A stretch of 64,000 nt of DNA from Reinekea marinisedimentorum (GCF_004341165.1 NZ_SLZR01000009.1:140539-204538); one strand, 5' to 3'; shown: positions 53,929 through 63,558, counted from the first letter of the stretch. Notes: generated by a model from the sequence alone, not told the origin. A program made the numbers and translations.

Positions 53929-54513
53929 TTATTTCTTAATGCCTTCCACATGCAGTTCCATATCCACATAGCTCGAAGCACCCATAACCGCAATGCCGAA
54001 GTCGGCCAGTTCTAAGCGGGTGGTGCCTTCAAAGCCAATGCGCTCACCACCCCAAGGGTCTTTGCCAGCGCCGATAAACTCGGCATCAATGGTGATTGGC
54101 TTGGTCATGCCATGCAGCGTTAAATCGCCACTGATCGCCAGTTTGCCATCGCCCATGCTGGAAACGCTGGTGCTGGTAAAGGTGGCTTGCGGGAATTTAG
54201 AGGCGTTGATGAAATCGCCACTGCGCAGGTGTTTATCGCGTTCGGCATGGTTGCTGTCCAGGCTGGTGGTATCAACCACCACGTTCACCTTAGAAGCGGT
54301 AATGTTGTTTTCGTCGTAGCTGAAATCGCCACTGAAGTTATTAAAGCGGCCTTTAATAAAGCTGTAGCCTAAGTGGCTCACTTTAAAGTTAACCGAGGCG
54401 TGTGCGCCACTGGTATCAATGCTGTAATCCGCTGCGAATGCCTGCAAAGGCAACGCGAGCCCGGCCATTAACGCGCCGGAAAAAACTGTTTTTGCAATAA
54501 ATTGGTTTTTCAT
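53929..54513 (-). CDS. YceI-family periplasmic protein
   Basis: A 194-residue lipocalin-like protein. Residues 1-27 are a signal peptide ([15 protein letters not shown]). The pattern [37 protein letters not shown] and the C-terminal [17 protein letters not shown] is typical of YceI, which binds polyisoprenoid chains in the periplasm. It follows the cytochrome b561 gene with a four-base overlap (ATGA); this pairing is conserved. A terminator follows. Confidence 0.93.
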   Translation of the reverse strand: MKNQFIAKTVFSGALMAGLALPLQAFAADYSIDTSGAHASVNFKVSHLGYSFIKGRFNNFSGDFSYDENNITASKVNVVVDTTSLDSNHAERDKHLRSGDFINASKFPQATFTSTSVSSMGDGKLAISGDLTLHGMTKPITIDAEFIGAGKDPWGGERIGFEGTTRLELADFGIAVMGASSYVDMELHVEGIKK

Positions 54514-55055
54514 TTTGATGCTCCGATCATTTTTCGCAGTGTGTCGTCTTTGTCGATAAAGTGGTGCTTTAATGCGGCGGCAGCGTGTACGGCTGCCAGG
54601 CCAATTAAGATAATCGCCGTGTAGTAATGAATACGTCCGGCAATATCCGATTGATTAGGAAACAGTTCGCCCAGGCTCGGCACGGTAAACCAGTTGAATA
54701 CCTCTATGCCGCGGCCATCGGGTGTGGAAATTAAATAGCCGGAAAAAAACAGCACGAACAATAAAAAGTAGATCACCAGATGCACGCTTTTCGCGGCGAT
54801 CACTTCATAACGCTTGCCGGTTGTGGCGGGCGCCGCTTTGATCAGCTTGAACAGCACCCGCAACAGGGTGACCAGCACCAGCAGAATGCCGATGGATTTA
54901 TGGATCATCGGTGCCGTTTTATACCACTGGCTGTAGTAGTCCAGGTCGACCATCCACCAGCCGAGTGCAAACATGCCGATCACCACAAGTGCGCTGAGCC
55001 AGTGGATGATAATCACCGGCGTACTGTAATTTTTAACCGCTTTGGTCGTGCTCAC
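54510..55055 (-). CDS. Cytochrome b561 family protein
   Basis: A 181-residue membrane cytochrome b with four helices. Haem ligands are the histidines in [41 protein letters not shown] and [13 protein letters not shown]. It moves electrons between quinol and a periplasmic acceptor; the YceI partner may supply a quinone-like molecule. It is the first gene of the two-gene operon. Confidence 0.92.
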   Translation of the reverse strand: MSTTKAVKNYSTPVIIIHWLSALVVIGMFALGWWMVDLDYYSQWYKTAPMIHKSIGILLVLVTLLRVLFKLIKAAPATTGKRYEVIAAKSVHLVIYFLLFVLFFSGYLISTPDGRGIEVFNWFTVPSLGELFPNQSDIAGRIHYYTAIILIGLAAVHAAAALKHHFIDKDDTLRKMIGASK

Positions 55056-55170
55056 AAGTTGTTACCAATCGTTGTTCAGAAGTTATTGACCTGTGTTTTA
55101 GCCATAAGTTTCTGCAAAAGTCTGTATTTAAATGAGCGGGAAAATTTACTCATTTTATTTTGTGAACCGC

Positions 55171-56034
55171 TTAAAAAATTCCGCGATTGAAATCGGCAAA
55201 GGCCTGCATAACTTCGGCCTTAGTGTTCATTACGAATGGGCCGCCACGAGCCACCGGTTCGTTTAAGGGTTGGCCGGCCACCAGTAAAAAGCGGGTATCG
55301 GCCGCGCCGCTTTCAACAACAACCTGTTCACCGGCGCTCAGTATCCCCAGTGTTCGTGCGGGTAATGCCTGGCTGCTGTCAGCAATGCGAACCTCCCCCT
55401 CAATGACATAAATAAACGCATTGTGGTGACCGGGCAGCGATTGTGAAAAGCGCTGCTGCCCCGGCATGGAAACATCCATGTAGGTGGGTCGGGTGTAGTT
55501 ATTTATAACCGGGCCGGTGGTGCCGTTGTCGGTTGTACCGGCAATCACGCGCACGCTGACGCCGCTGTCATGGGTTTCAACCGGAGCGGATTCCGGCGGG
55601 TATTCCTGATAGGCCGGTTCAATCATTTTTGCGCGCGCCGGCAAATTAACCCACAGCTGAAAGCCCTTCATTAAACCTTCTTCCTGCTCGGGCATTTCCG
55701 AATGCAAAATACCTTTGCCTGCGGTCATCCACTGCACGCCGCCCGGTTCAATCACACCCTCGTGGCCGGCGTTATCCTTGTGGCGCATGCGGCCGTTGAG
55801 CAGGTAGGTCACCGTTTCAAAACCTCGGTGCGGGTGTTCGGGGAAGCCGGCCAGGTAGTCATCGGCCTCATCGCTTTCAAAGCAATCGAGCAGCAGAAAC
55901 GGGTCGAGCATATCGAGCTCTGGTGAGCCGATAATACGGGTCAGTTTTACTCCGGCACCGTCGCTGGTTTTCATGCCGTTGATAATCTGCTGCAGGCTGC
56001 GCTGGGTCGTGGGCTGATTAGTAAGGTGGCTCAT
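55171..56034 (-). CDS. Pirin family protein
   Basis: A 287-residue bicupin. The pirin N-terminal cupin has the metal site GFPEHPHRGFETVTYLLNG (two histidines) and MRHKDNAGHEGVIEPGGVQWMTAGKGILHSE, giving the third histidine and a glutamate. The C-terminal cupin carries HNAFIYVIEGEV. Bacterial pirins act as quercetin dioxygenase-like enzymes or redox regulators. The ATG at 56034 follows GGAGG. It is divergent from a LysR gene, the usual arrangement for a regulator and its target. Confidence 0.92.
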   Translation of the reverse strand: MSHLTNQPTTQRSLQQIINGMKTSDGAGVKLTRIIGSPELDMLDPFLLLDCFESDEADDYLAGFPEHPHRGFETVTYLLNGRMRHKDNAGHEGVIEPGGVQWMTAGKGILHSEMPEQEEGLMKGFQLWVNLPARAKMIEPAYQEYPPESAPVETHDSGVSVRVIAGTTDNGTTGPVINNYTRPTYMDVSMPGQQRFSQSLPGHHNAFIYVIEGEVRIADSSQALPARTLGILSAGEQVVVESGAADTRFLLVAGQPLNEPVARGGPFVMNTKAEVMQAFADFNRGIF

Positions 56035-56064
56035 GATTCGCCTCCAAATAGGAATTGTTTTCAT

Positions 56065-56096
56065 CTTAGTTGTTGATACGTTTGCGATAAACTAAG
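56065..56096. promoter_or_regulatory. Predicted LysR-type operator between pirin and lysR
   Basis: CTTAGTT and AACTAAG form a 7-bp inverted repeat separated by 18 bases in the 96-base gap between the divergent genes. The position fits the LysR protein's own regulatory site. Confidence 0.5.
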
Positions 56097-56130
56097 GTAA
56101 TCGGGAATAACAGTTCTTATTCAGAGAACA

Positions 56131-57054
56131 ATGGAGAGACGCGTGGGTCAGCTTGAAGATATGACAATGTTTGTACGCATAGTTGAAGCCGGTGGCATCA
56201 GCCGCGCGGCGGAGCAATTGAACGTTGCCAAATCGGCGGTCAGTCGCCGCCTGAGTGATCTGGAAAGCCGCCTGGGTACCCAGCTGATCAGCCGTACCAC
56301 GCGCAAACACACCCTGACCGAAGCCGGTGAACACTACTACGCTCGCGCTATGGCCATTCTCGATCAGGTCGATACCCTTAACGAGCAAACCAGTAACGTT
56401 AAGGCGCAGGTGGATGGCACCCTGAAGCTAACTGCACCGCTCACCTTTGCGCTGCAGCACTTGAACCCGTTGCTCGATGAATTTATTCGCCAGCATGAGG
56501 ATCTAAAGCTGCAGCTGGATTTATCCGACCGTCATATGGACCTGGTTGAAGAAGGCTATGAACTGGCCATCCGCATTGGCGAGCTGGAAGATTCCAGTTA
56601 TCAGGCGAAAGCCATTACGCCGATTCGCGCCGTGCTTTGCGCCAGCCCGGCCTGGCTAGCTGCCAACGGCACACCGCAGCAGGTGAGCGATTTAGACGGC
56701 CATCAGTTTTTGCAGTACGGCTTCGGTAAATATGATCGGCTGACCCTGACAGGGCCCGATGGCAACGCGGTTACTGTTGTTCTGCAGTCCAAAATAAAGT
56801 CGAATAACGGCGACTTCATGCTCGATATGGCCAAGCGCGGGCACGGCATTGCGCCCCTGCCCAGCTTTATTGCCTATCGCGCCATTGAAAGCGGTGAGTT
56901 GGTGCGCCTGCTGCCGGAGTATCGCTTACCGGGCTACACCTGCTACGCGGTGTATCCGAAAAACCGCTTTTTGTCGCGGCGTTGCCGCTTGCTGATCGAT
57001 TTCCTCGCACAGCGCCTGGGCGATTCCCCTTACTGGGATGACAACCTCGGTTAA
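56131..57054 (+). CDS. LysR-family transcriptional regulator
   Basis: A 307-residue regulator. The N-terminal winged helix-turn-helix is GISRAAEQLNVAKSAVSRRL (about residues 21-40), followed by a SRTTRKHTLTEAGEHYY linker and a substrate-binding domain with VRIGELEDSSYQAKAI and FLQYGFGKYDRL. It belongs to the CrgA/AaeR-like branch. It is divergent from the pirin gene with a short shared control region. Confidence 0.92.
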   Translation: MERRVGQLEDMTMFVRIVEAGGISRAAEQLNVAKSAVSRRLSDLESRLGTQLISRTTRKHTLTEAGEHYYARAMAILDQVDTLNEQTSNVKAQVDGTLKLTAPLTFALQHLNPLLDEFIRQHEDLKLQLDLSDRHMDLVEEGYELAIRIGELEDSSYQAKAITPIRAVLCASPAWLAANGTPQQVSDLDGHQFLQYGFGKYDRLTLTGPDGNAVTVVLQSKIKSNNGDFMLDMAKRGHGIAPLPSFIAYRAIESGELVRLLPEYRLPGYTCYAVYPKNRFLSRRCRLLIDFLAQRLGDSPYWDDNLG

Positions 57055-57317
57055 AATTGCCGTTGATGGTCAAGAATGTGTCAGTGATAAAGGCTATTGA
57101 TCTATTAGTCGGCCTTAATATGTTTTTATTTTCTTTTTTGGGCCGTATTGTCAGAGTCTCTTACTGAAAAGGGCCGCTATTTAGGTTTTATTCGCTAAAG
57201 TGTTCTGCGGCCTTCTTTGCTAAAATCGTCCGGCTTGATTCGCCCCGACCAAACTGCGTACAGCGCTTGCATAAAAAGCGGGACGTGGTTTTCGATTTTG
57301 CCGGAGATGTTTTAAAA

Positions 57318-58094
57318 ATGACCCCACAGGAACTCAGACTCGCTTGTCGTGATGGCAGCTTTACCACCAATACGTCAGGCTATTGTGCCGGCTATGTGCA
57401 AGCCAATCTGGTTATTTTGCCGAAGAGCTGGGCGGATGAATTTTTTGTTTTTGCGCAGCAGAACCCCAAGCCGTGCCCGATCATTGGCTTTTCTAAAACG
57501 CCCGGTGAGCCGGTTATTCGCGTTGGTGGTAAAGATGTGGATATCCGCAGCGACCTGCCGCAATACCGCGTCTGGCGTGATGGTGAGCTGGCGGGCGAGC
57601 CGGCCGATGTTTCCGATGTTTGGCAGGATGACTTCGTCACCTTCCTGATTGGCTGTTCGTTCTCGTTTGAAGAAGCGCTGCTGGCCGATGGTCTTGAAAT
57701 CCGCAACATCACCGAGCAGGTCAACGTGCCGATGTTCAACACCAACATCGCCTGTGAGCCGACAGAGCGTTTCTACGGCAATCAGGTGGTCAGTATGCGT
57801 CCGTTTAAAGCGGCCGACGCCATCCGCATGATCCAAATTTGCAGCCGTTTCCCGAACGTTCATGGTGCACCGGTGCATTTGGGTGACCCATCGTTGATCG
57901 GCATTGAAGATATTCAAAAGCCCGACTACGGCGATGCCGTAACCGTGAACGAAGGTGAACTCCCCGTATTTACCGCCTGTGGTGTAACGCCGCAGGCCGT
58001 GATTAAGCAGGCCAAGCCGCCTGTTTGTATTACTCACAGCCCAGGCTGCATGCTGGTGACGGATATTCCCAACAGCAAGCTGGCCATCTTTTAA
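57318..58094 (+). CDS. DUF1445 putative hydro-lyase
   Basis: A 258-residue protein of the DUF1445 (YcsI) family, annotated as putative hydro-lyase. Family blocks include [71 protein letters not shown] and [30 protein letters not shown]. In vertebrates the same domain is the N-terminal half of D-glutamate cyclase (DGLUCY), whose C-terminal half is DUF4392. The next gene here encodes a separate DUF4392 protein, 16 bases away, so the two halves occur as adjacent genes. ATG at 57318 follows a GGAG eleven bases upstream. Confidence 0.9.
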   Translation: MTPQELRLACRDGSFTTNTSGYCAGYVQANLVILPKSWADEFFVFAQQNPKPCPIIGFSKTPGEPVIRVGGKDVDIRSDLPQYRVWRDGELAGEPADVSDVWQDDFVTFLIGCSFSFEEALLADGLEIRNITEQVNVPMFNTNIACEPTERFYGNQVVSMRPFKAADAIRMIQICSRFPNVHGAPVHLGDPSLIGIEDIQKPDYGDAVTVNEGELPVFTACGVTPQAVIKQAKPPVCITHSPGCMLVTDIPNSKLAIF

Positions 58095-58110
58095 GCGAGG
58101 CAATGTTTAT

Positions 58111-58968
58111 ATGTCGTTAACGGCTCTTGAACAACTGAGTGTTGAGATAGAAGACATACTGGTGCAGAGAAATTTGCGCGGTATGAAAGATATTCAGCAA
58201 CACCTTCCTGCGGGCTATCTGCTTCGTGCCGCTCGTATGATGAATGCAGTGACCGGTTCGGTGCTCATTGGTACCGGCTTCCCGGTCGGCGAAACCTTTG
58301 AAACCGACGGCCCGGTGGGCGCTATCTGTTTATACAACGCCATGGAAGCCATCGGTGCCGAGCCGGTACTGGTGTGCGGTGCACCACTTTCAACGCATTT
58401 GCGTAAAAAGTACCGAGTGCATCCACTGATTGTGGGCCCGCACGCTTCGCGCCAGAAAGAAGCACTGGCGGCACTGGAACACTGGAAGCCCGAACTGCTG
58501 ATCTCTATCGAGCGTCCGGGCCTGTCTGAAGACGGTCATTACTACAACATGCGCGGCGAAGTAATCAGCGAACGTGCGGCCTGTTTTGACTCCTTCTTCG
58601 ATAATGCTCAATGCGAAACCATTGCCATTGGTGATGGTGGTAACGAGATTGGCATGGGTAAAATACGCGACGCCGTGCGCTCGCTGGATATCCAGCCGGC
58701 CTTTACCAGCTGCAACGAGCTGATTCTGGCGGATGTCTCCAACTGGGGTGCCATTGGCCTGGTGGCGATGCTGGAATGTGTCGCCAATAAACCGCTGCTA
58801 ACGCTGCACAAGCCCGATGAGATTCTGCAATATCTTTCCGATCACGGCAGTGTGGATGGCGTGACCCGCCGAAACGAATTAACCGAAGACGGCCTTCCAA
58901 TGGATGAAGGTTTGGCTTTATTGAATCAACTGGTGGCACTGACCACTCAGTATCGTCAGTCACTTTAA
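58111..58968 (+). CDS. DUF4392 D-glutamate cyclase domain protein
   Basis: A 285-residue protein of the D-glutamate cyclase family (DUF4392). Key blocks are VLIGTGFPVGETFETDGPVGAICLYNAMEAIG, LLISIERPGLSEDGHYYNMRG, AIGDGGNEIGMGKIRDA and ADVSNWGAIGLVAML. In mammals this domain converts D-glutamate to 5-oxo-D-proline. The preceding gene encodes the DUF1445 partner and the next gene a D-amino-acid aminotransferase, 20 bases away, so all three probably form one D-glutamate operon. Catalytic activity of the bacterial stand-alone form is inferred. Confidence 0.88.
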   Translation: MSLTALEQLSVEIEDILVQRNLRGMKDIQQHLPAGYLLRAARMMNAVTGSVLIGTGFPVGETFETDGPVGAICLYNAMEAIGAEPVLVCGAPLSTHLRKKYRVHPLIVGPHASRQKEALAALEHWKPELLISIERPGLSEDGHYYNMRGEVISERAACFDSFFDNAQCETIAIGDGGNEIGMGKIRDAVRSLDIQPAFTSCNELILADVSNWGAIGLVAMLECVANKPLLTLHKPDEILQYLSDHGSVDGVTRRNELTEDGLPMDEGLALLNQLVALTTQYRQSL

Positions 58969-58988
58969 TCATTAGGAGGTAGTGCACA

Positions 58989-59843
58989 ATGTCTATCGTT
59001 TATTTAAATGGTGAATACATGAAGCCTGAAGAGGCAAAGATTTCACCTATGGACCGTGGCTTTTTGTATGGCGATGGTATCTACGAAGTTATTCCTAATC
59101 ACCATGGCAAAAGCGTTGGTCTGGGCCTGCACCTGAAGCGTATGGAAAACGGCCTGAAAGAGATCGGCATTGAGTACAATACCGAACAATTGAGAGAAGT
59201 GGTTGCGCACCTGCTGGAAGCCAATGAAGGCGACGACCTTAACGTTTACATTCAGATCAGCCGCGGTACATACGAAAAACGCTTCCATGGCTTCCCGGAA
59301 AAGGTTGAGCCAACCGTCTTCCTGTACACCTGGGAAATCAGTGAAGCGCATGTAGCCGATAAAGAAAAAGCACACAAACTAAAAGTTGTCACCGCCGACG
59401 ATTTACGCTGGCAGCGCTGCCACATTAAATCGACGTCACTGCTGGGTAACGTGCTGCACTTCCAGCAGAGCTACGGTGAAGGCCTGAATGAAACACTGCT
59501 GTTCAACGAAGAAGGCAACCTGACTGAAGGTTCATCGTCTAACGCTTACATCGTCAAAGACGGCGTGCTGTACACGCCACCGCTTTCCGATGAACTGCTG
59601 CCGGGTATTACCCGCCATATTCTGCTGGCCATTTTGCGTGAGCACAGCGATATCGAAGTGGTAGAGCGCGCAATCTCTAAAGCGGAAGTATTCGCTGCCG
59701 ACGAAATTTGGATGACAAGTGCCAGTAAAGAAGTTGGCCCGGTTGTAGAGGTAGACGGCAAGCCGGTGGGCAATGGCGAAATTGGCGATGTTTGGTTGAA
59801 GGCGCAGGCGCTTTACTCCAAATACTGCTACGATTTTGATTGA
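58989..59843 (+). CDS. dat: D-amino-acid aminotransferase
   Basis: A 284-residue PLP-dependent class IV aminotransferase. Visible are YLNGEYMKPEEAKISPMDRGFLYGDGIYEVI, the PLP lysine in RCHIKSTSLLGNVL (about residue 146), the EGSSSNAYIVKDGVLYTPPLSDELLPGITR block and MTSASKEVGPVVEVDG. This pattern fits D-alanine/D-glutamate transaminase better than branched-chain aminotransferase. It starts after an ideal AGGAGGT. It would interconvert D-alanine and D-glutamate. A terminator follows 80 bases later. Confidence 0.9.
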   Translation: MSIVYLNGEYMKPEEAKISPMDRGFLYGDGIYEVIPNHHGKSVGLGLHLKRMENGLKEIGIEYNTEQLREVVAHLLEANEGDDLNVYIQISRGTYEKRFHGFPEKVEPTVFLYTWEISEAHVADKEKAHKLKVVTADDLRWQRCHIKSTSLLGNVLHFQQSYGEGLNETLLFNEEGNLTEGSSSNAYIVKDGVLYTPPLSDELLPGITRHILLAILREHSDIEVVERAISKAEVFAADEIWMTSASKEVGPVVEVDGKPVGNGEIGDVWLKAQALYSKYCYDFD

Positions 59844-59925
59844 TAGATTTAAATAAATTAAAAAGCTAACTACCGCGACTTATTAAAAACCTTAAGGTAA
59901 AAGAATTAGCTTACTCGAAATTACG

Positions 59926-59950
59926 TACCGGCCTTGTGCCGGTATTTTTT
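59926..59950 (+). terminator. Rho-independent terminator of the D-glutamate operon
   Basis: TACCGGC / GCCGGTA forms a 7-bp stem with a five-base loop, followed by a run of T (59944-59950). It lies 83 bases after the aminotransferase stop. Confidence 0.85.
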
Positions 59951-60103
59951 TACTTGCGGCTTTTTGTGGATATTCAAATTGACAGGGTTTCTACTTACGC
60001 TGGCTGCACAATTGAGCTTGCACCCGTATTAAAGAATGAACCAGTGCATAAACGAATTCCCTTCTTATATAAAGGCTCAGCCAGATTGATTGCGTATAAC
60101 CGT

Positions 60104-61186
60104 TTAGTACAGTGGCTTTAGCCATTGGTTCACGGTTTCAAAAACCTGAGGGTCTTTCAACAGTTTTAAATGCCCGGTCTTGGGCGCCGTCCATTGTTGC
60201 TTGCAGTTTTTCAGTGCCAGGGCACTTTCCAGGGTAACTAGGCCATCGCCAATAACGTCATCAATGGCCTTATGGCTTTTGGTTTCCAGATTACCGGCAA
60301 TGCAAAAGCTCGGAACCGAAAAAGAACTTGGCAGCTCGCCAATAAAGCCTTCACGTAAGTTTTTAATGCCTTCACTTCTGCGCTTGGTCAGCTTGGTAAA
60401 GGGCCGTGTAACTGCGAAGGCACTCAGCTGTTGTTCAACCCAATGCCCTAGCGATGACATCGGGGTGCCGGCAAAAGGCGTACCTAATGCGACCAGCGCA
60501 CGTGTGTTGTGGTACCAGTTGTTATTGCCAGCGTGAGCTTTAATTAGCGCGTGAAGTGACACAAGACCGCCCATGCTGTGACCAATAAGACTCACACTTT
60601 GCCCGGGTTGTAATTCGCGTTCAAGCAGCTGTGCCAGTTGCCGGGCGCTGTCTTCTATACTTAAACCGGTGTTGTACTTTAAGTACCAAACATCGGCGTT
60701 AAGGCAGTCAGCTAAGAACTGGGTTTGAGGCTCACTCCAGGCGCGGTCATCCATACAGAGGCCGTGAACGAATAGAATTTTATTGGGGTGGTTTTGAGCC
60801 CCGGCACGAATGATTTCCATCGACGTATTGAGCGGGCTGTGTGAGCTGGCCAGTTGATCGCCCAACACGCCATTCAGCGCGGCAATTACATTTAACCGTT
60901 GGCTGGTATCAATATTTTTTTGCGATGTTTTTAGTTGAGCCACATTGCGGGCGATTGCATTGAGTAGTATTTGAGTGGTAAATGGCAATACTTTAACCCC
61001 CTGGTACACCAGCCGGGTGCCGGATGTGAACCATCCGCCAAGGCTGAGCTGTTGCAGAACGGATAGGTGCACCTGTTCGGTTACATCAATAACGTCTGTG
61101 CCAGTCATCGTAACCAGTTGCGCAACCGCGATGGCATCGGTTTTTTTAAAGTGCCGCTGCCAGCGACTTTTCAATGGTGTAGCCAT
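60104..61186 (-). CDS. Alpha/beta hydrolase, lipase-like
   Basis: A 360-residue hydrolase. The middle carries LFVHGLCMDDRAW (oxyanion region) and the nucleophile elbow LIGHSMGGLVS (serine near residue 204). An aspartate in DGLVTLESAL and a histidine in TGHLKLLKDP complete the triad. The N-terminal 130 residues are helical and family-unspecific. It resembles PGAP1/DUF676-like esterases rather than secreted lipases, and no signal peptide is present. Substrate unknown. It is transcribed alone and convergent with the preceding operon. Confidence 0.85.
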   Translation of the reverse strand: MATPLKSRWQRHFKKTDAIAVAQLVTMTGTDVIDVTEQVHLSVLQQLSLGGWFTSGTRLVYQGVKVLPFTTQILLNAIARNVAQLKTSQKNIDTSQRLNVIAALNGVLGDQLASSHSPLNTSMEIIRAGAQNHPNKILFVHGLCMDDRAWSEPQTQFLADCLNADVWYLKYNTGLSIEDSARQLAQLLERELQPGQSVSLIGHSMGGLVSLHALIKAHAGNNNWYHNTRALVALGTPFAGTPMSSLGHWVEQQLSAFAVTRPFTKLTKRRSEGIKNLREGFIGELPSSFSVPSFCIAGNLETKSHKAIDDVIGDGLVTLESALALKNCKQQWTAPKTGHLKLLKDPQVFETVNQWLKPLY

Positions 61187-61338
61187 GGCCTGCCTGTACC
61201 CTGCGTGAGTGCCGCTATCAATGTGCTAGTATCACTATAGGTGTATTTGGCTGAATCGCGAAGTCGCTCAAGGCGTTCGCCATTAAATGTTCGTCGTTGC
61301 GAACGTAAAAGTCGCTCCTCTATCTGTGAGGGATTGTC

Positions 61339-62136
61339 ATGTGGTTGCATTCATCCTGCTTTCTTGAATTTAACATTCCGGTTCCAACGCCGTTTTTGCT
61401 CATGCTGCGTCCTCGAAGTGGGCGGCAGCAATGGGTTGCGCGCGAGCAATACGTTTTGTCTCCCAGCGTTCCGGTCGTCGAGTTCACGGACTCGTTCGGT
61501 AACCTGTGTCAGCGGCTGGTGGCTCCTACCGGGAAATTCTCCGTGCATACCTCCGTTGATATCGAAACCGCAGATGCATCCGATACGGCCCCTGGAGCCC
61601 CGTTCGTTGAAGTGCAACATCTGCCTGATGAAACACTGCCATTCCTTCACCCAAGCCGGTATTGTGAATCGGATCGTTTTACTGAAATGGCCGCATCGAT
61701 CGTGGCGGGTCGAGCCGCTGGCTACGATCAGTGTACGGCCATCGTCGATTATATCCGCAACACGGTACGGTATACGCCCGGCGCAGGGCAGCAGATAATC
61801 AGTGCTACCGAGCTAAACGAGCTGGGAAGCGGAGTATGCCGGGACATGACCCATTTAGGCATGGCCTGTTGCCGGGCGCTGTCTATACCGGCCCGAATGG
61901 TCGTGGGCTACCTTGAGGGGCTTGAACCGATGGATCTTCACGCCTGGTTCGAGGCTTATGTCGGAAACCGGTGGTACACGTTCGATCCAACACAAGCCAG
62001 CCTGCAAGGGGGGCGTGTCGCGATCGCCTTCGGCCGGGACGCGGCCGATGTTGCCATCTACACCCAATTCGGCGATCCGGTGGATCTGCTAAGCATGTAC
62101 GTCAATGTTGAACAAAGGCCCGGGCCTCCTTTATAA
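61339..62136 (+). CDS. Transglutaminase-like cysteine peptidase family protein
   Basis: A 265-residue protein with a bacterial transglutaminase-like core. An N-terminal strand-rich domain (residues 1-95) is followed by the catalytic triad: cysteine in [13 protein letters not shown] (near residue 167), histidine in [11 protein letters not shown] (near 200) and aspartate in WYTFDPTQ (near 216). Members are proteases or amidases, often encoded with ATP-grasp proteins; here no such partner is adjacent. No signal peptide is visible. The start codon ATG has a weak ribosome site. Confidence 0.88.
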   Translation: MWLHSSCFLEFNIPVPTPFLLMLRPRSGRQQWVAREQYVLSPSVPVVEFTDSFGNLCQRLVAPTGKFSVHTSVDIETADASDTAPGAPFVEVQHLPDETLPFLHPSRYCESDRFTEMAASIVAGRAAGYDQCTAIVDYIRNTVRYTPGAGQQIISATELNELGSGVCRDMTHLGMACCRALSIPARMVVGYLEGLEPMDLHAWFEAYVGNRWYTFDPTQASLQGGRVAIAFGRDAADVAIYTQFGDPVDLLSMYVNVEQRPGPPL

Positions 62137-62166
62137 GGCTAGGCTTAGCGGCCGTTCGGGCTGATT

Positions 62167-62391
62167 TCACGGCTCTCTGACTGATACGAAACAATAGGAT
62201 GTTGTCGTATCGTCGTTTTTAAAATTCATCACACCGAAACGGGTGTTGTCACCAACTTTTCTAAAGATATCAATGATAGGGCGTGCATCGCATAACATTG
62301 CCGATGTTACGCCGCCGCTATGCTCCACAGGCCTTAATTCGGCTGCGCTTTTATTTTTGCCAGAAAACGAACACTTCCTTTTTCCTTCCAT
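62167..62391 (-). CDS. Small hypothetical protein
   Basis: A 74-residue protein on the strand opposite to its neighbours. I do not recognise a named family. The core SAAELRPVEHSGGVTSAMLCDARPIIDIF is protein-like rather than random, followed by RKVGDNTRFGVMNFKNDD. It fills most of the 343-base gap before the Spy-like gene, and no other frame competes. A ribosome binding site is not clear. Confidence 0.5.
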   Translation of the reverse strand: MEGKRKCSFSGKNKSAAELRPVEHSGGVTSAMLCDARPIIDIFRKVGDNTRFGVMNFKNDDTTTSYCFVSVREP

Positions 62392-62479
62392 AGTTCATGC
62401 ACGATTCCACTGGAAACTAAGCCCCATCGAAAGCAAACAGGCTTTCAAAGAAAAGACTTTAAATTATTGGAGAGAGACG

Positions 62480-62995
62480 ATGAACTCATTGAAAAAGAAA
62501 TTTGTAGCTGGCGGCATTGTATTGGTTATGGCGACTTCAGCGGCAGGCGTATTCGCTAAAGGCGGATCTTTCACTGGCGAAGGTGAACGCAAGGGTGGTG
62601 TGAATCTCGATTACATTTTTACTGAGTTAGCACTGACCGACGATCAACAAACTGAAGTCACTGAAATTATTACCCAGCTGAAAGAGAAAAATTTTGAAGC
62701 TCGCAAAGAAGCGCGAGAAGCCAGAAAAGAAGCAAGTGAAGCACCAAGTGCTGAAGAGAGGCAAGCTGCACGTGATGCTAACCGAGCGGCACACATGCAG
62801 GAACTGACGGACCAGTTAAACACCGTTCTTTCTGCAGATGATGCTGAAGATTTAGTTACCTACCTTGATGCCCACCATGGCTCTCGTGAAGGTGAACGCG
62901 GCGATCGTAACGGCAAAGGTGAACGTGGCGGTAAAGAAGGTCGTGGTAGTAAACAGTTGTTCGACGCTGACAGCACTGTTGACGAAAGCAAATAA
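62480..62995 (+). CDS. Spy/CpxP-like periplasmic protein
   Basis: A 171-residue exported protein. Residues 1-26 are a signal peptide (MNSLKKKFVAGGIVLVMATSAAGVFA). The mature part has the LTxxQ-type motif LTDDQQTEV near residue 52, characteristic of the Spy/CpxP family, followed by a long charged helix with EARKEAREARKEASEAPSAE repeats. The C-terminus is glycine- and arginine-rich (GERGDRNGKGERGGKEGRG), which is unusual for Spy. ATG at 62480 follows GGAGAG. It probably works as a periplasmic chaperone or stress protein, and it precedes the DUF3316 gene by 31 bases. Confidence 0.75.
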   Translation: MNSLKKKFVAGGIVLVMATSAAGVFAKGGSFTGEGERKGGVNLDYIFTELALTDDQQTEVTEIITQLKEKNFEARKEAREARKEASEAPSAEERQAARDANRAAHMQELTDQLNTVLSADDAEDLVTYLDAHHGSREGERGDRNGKGERGGKEGRGSKQLFDADSTVDESK

Positions 62996-63026
62996 TTTAC
63001 TCGCAAACACTCAAAGGAGTTAAAAA

Positions 63027-63371
63027 ATGAAAATCATTAATTTACTGACAACCGCAATGACTACTGTCGTACTGATCAGCGCTGCATCCATAGCCAGCGC
63101 AAATACAGAATACACTAGCAAATCGTTTTATAGCGATTCTTACACCACGGAGGCAGAAGCCTACAATGCTGGATTTGATGTGGTTGATAACGTCACTCAG
63201 GCCTCAAAAGGGGAGCTTAATAAAATGCTCGATACCTATGGCTTTTCCCGTGACCTCACCGTTGACGATGCGAAGGTGACCCTTGAGGAATTTGCTGTCG
63301 AACGCGGCCAGATTGAGTACCGCGCAAAAGTCAGCGTTAACTACCACTATGAAGTCGATAATAACGATTGA
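63027..63371 (+). CDS. DUF3316-like exported protein
   Basis: A 114-residue protein with a signal peptide (residues 1-26, ending ASIASANT). The mature part has EAEAYNAGFDVVDNV and VTLEEFAVERGQIEYRAKVSVNYHYE, which resembles DUF3316 proteins of Vibrio and Alteromonas. The function of the family is unknown. It follows the Spy-like gene by 31 bases with AAAGGAG as ribosome site and is probably co-transcribed with it. Confidence 0.75.
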   Translation: MKIINLLTTAMTTVVLISAASIASANTEYTSKSFYSDSYTTEAEAYNAGFDVVDNVTQASKGELNKMLDTYGFSRDLTVDDAKVTLEEFAVERGQIEYRAKVSVNYHYEVDNND

Positions 63372-63531
63372 TTGGCATTCTATAGAGTGAAAGCTGTGGA
63401 TTAACACTGGCTTTTACTGAGCAATAGGGCGGGTACTTTAGTATTGGTTAATGAAGTGCCCAAAGGTACTTATAGCCATGTGGTTTTTGGCTAAGCATTG
63501 ATACTTCACAAATGAAAATAACCGACAAACG

Positions 63532-63558
63532 GGGGCTGAATTTCAGCCCTTTTTTTTT
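63532..63558 (+). terminator. Rho-independent terminator
   Basis: GGGCTGAA pairs with TTTCAGCCC, followed by nine T (63550-63558). It is about 160 bases after the DUF3316 gene; the intervening bases contain nothing recognisable. Confidence 0.85.

Noticed and set aside
57375..58103. 242-codon minus-strand frame over the DUF1445 gene
   Set aside because: It is antisense to a clearly recognised gene and lacks any family feature.
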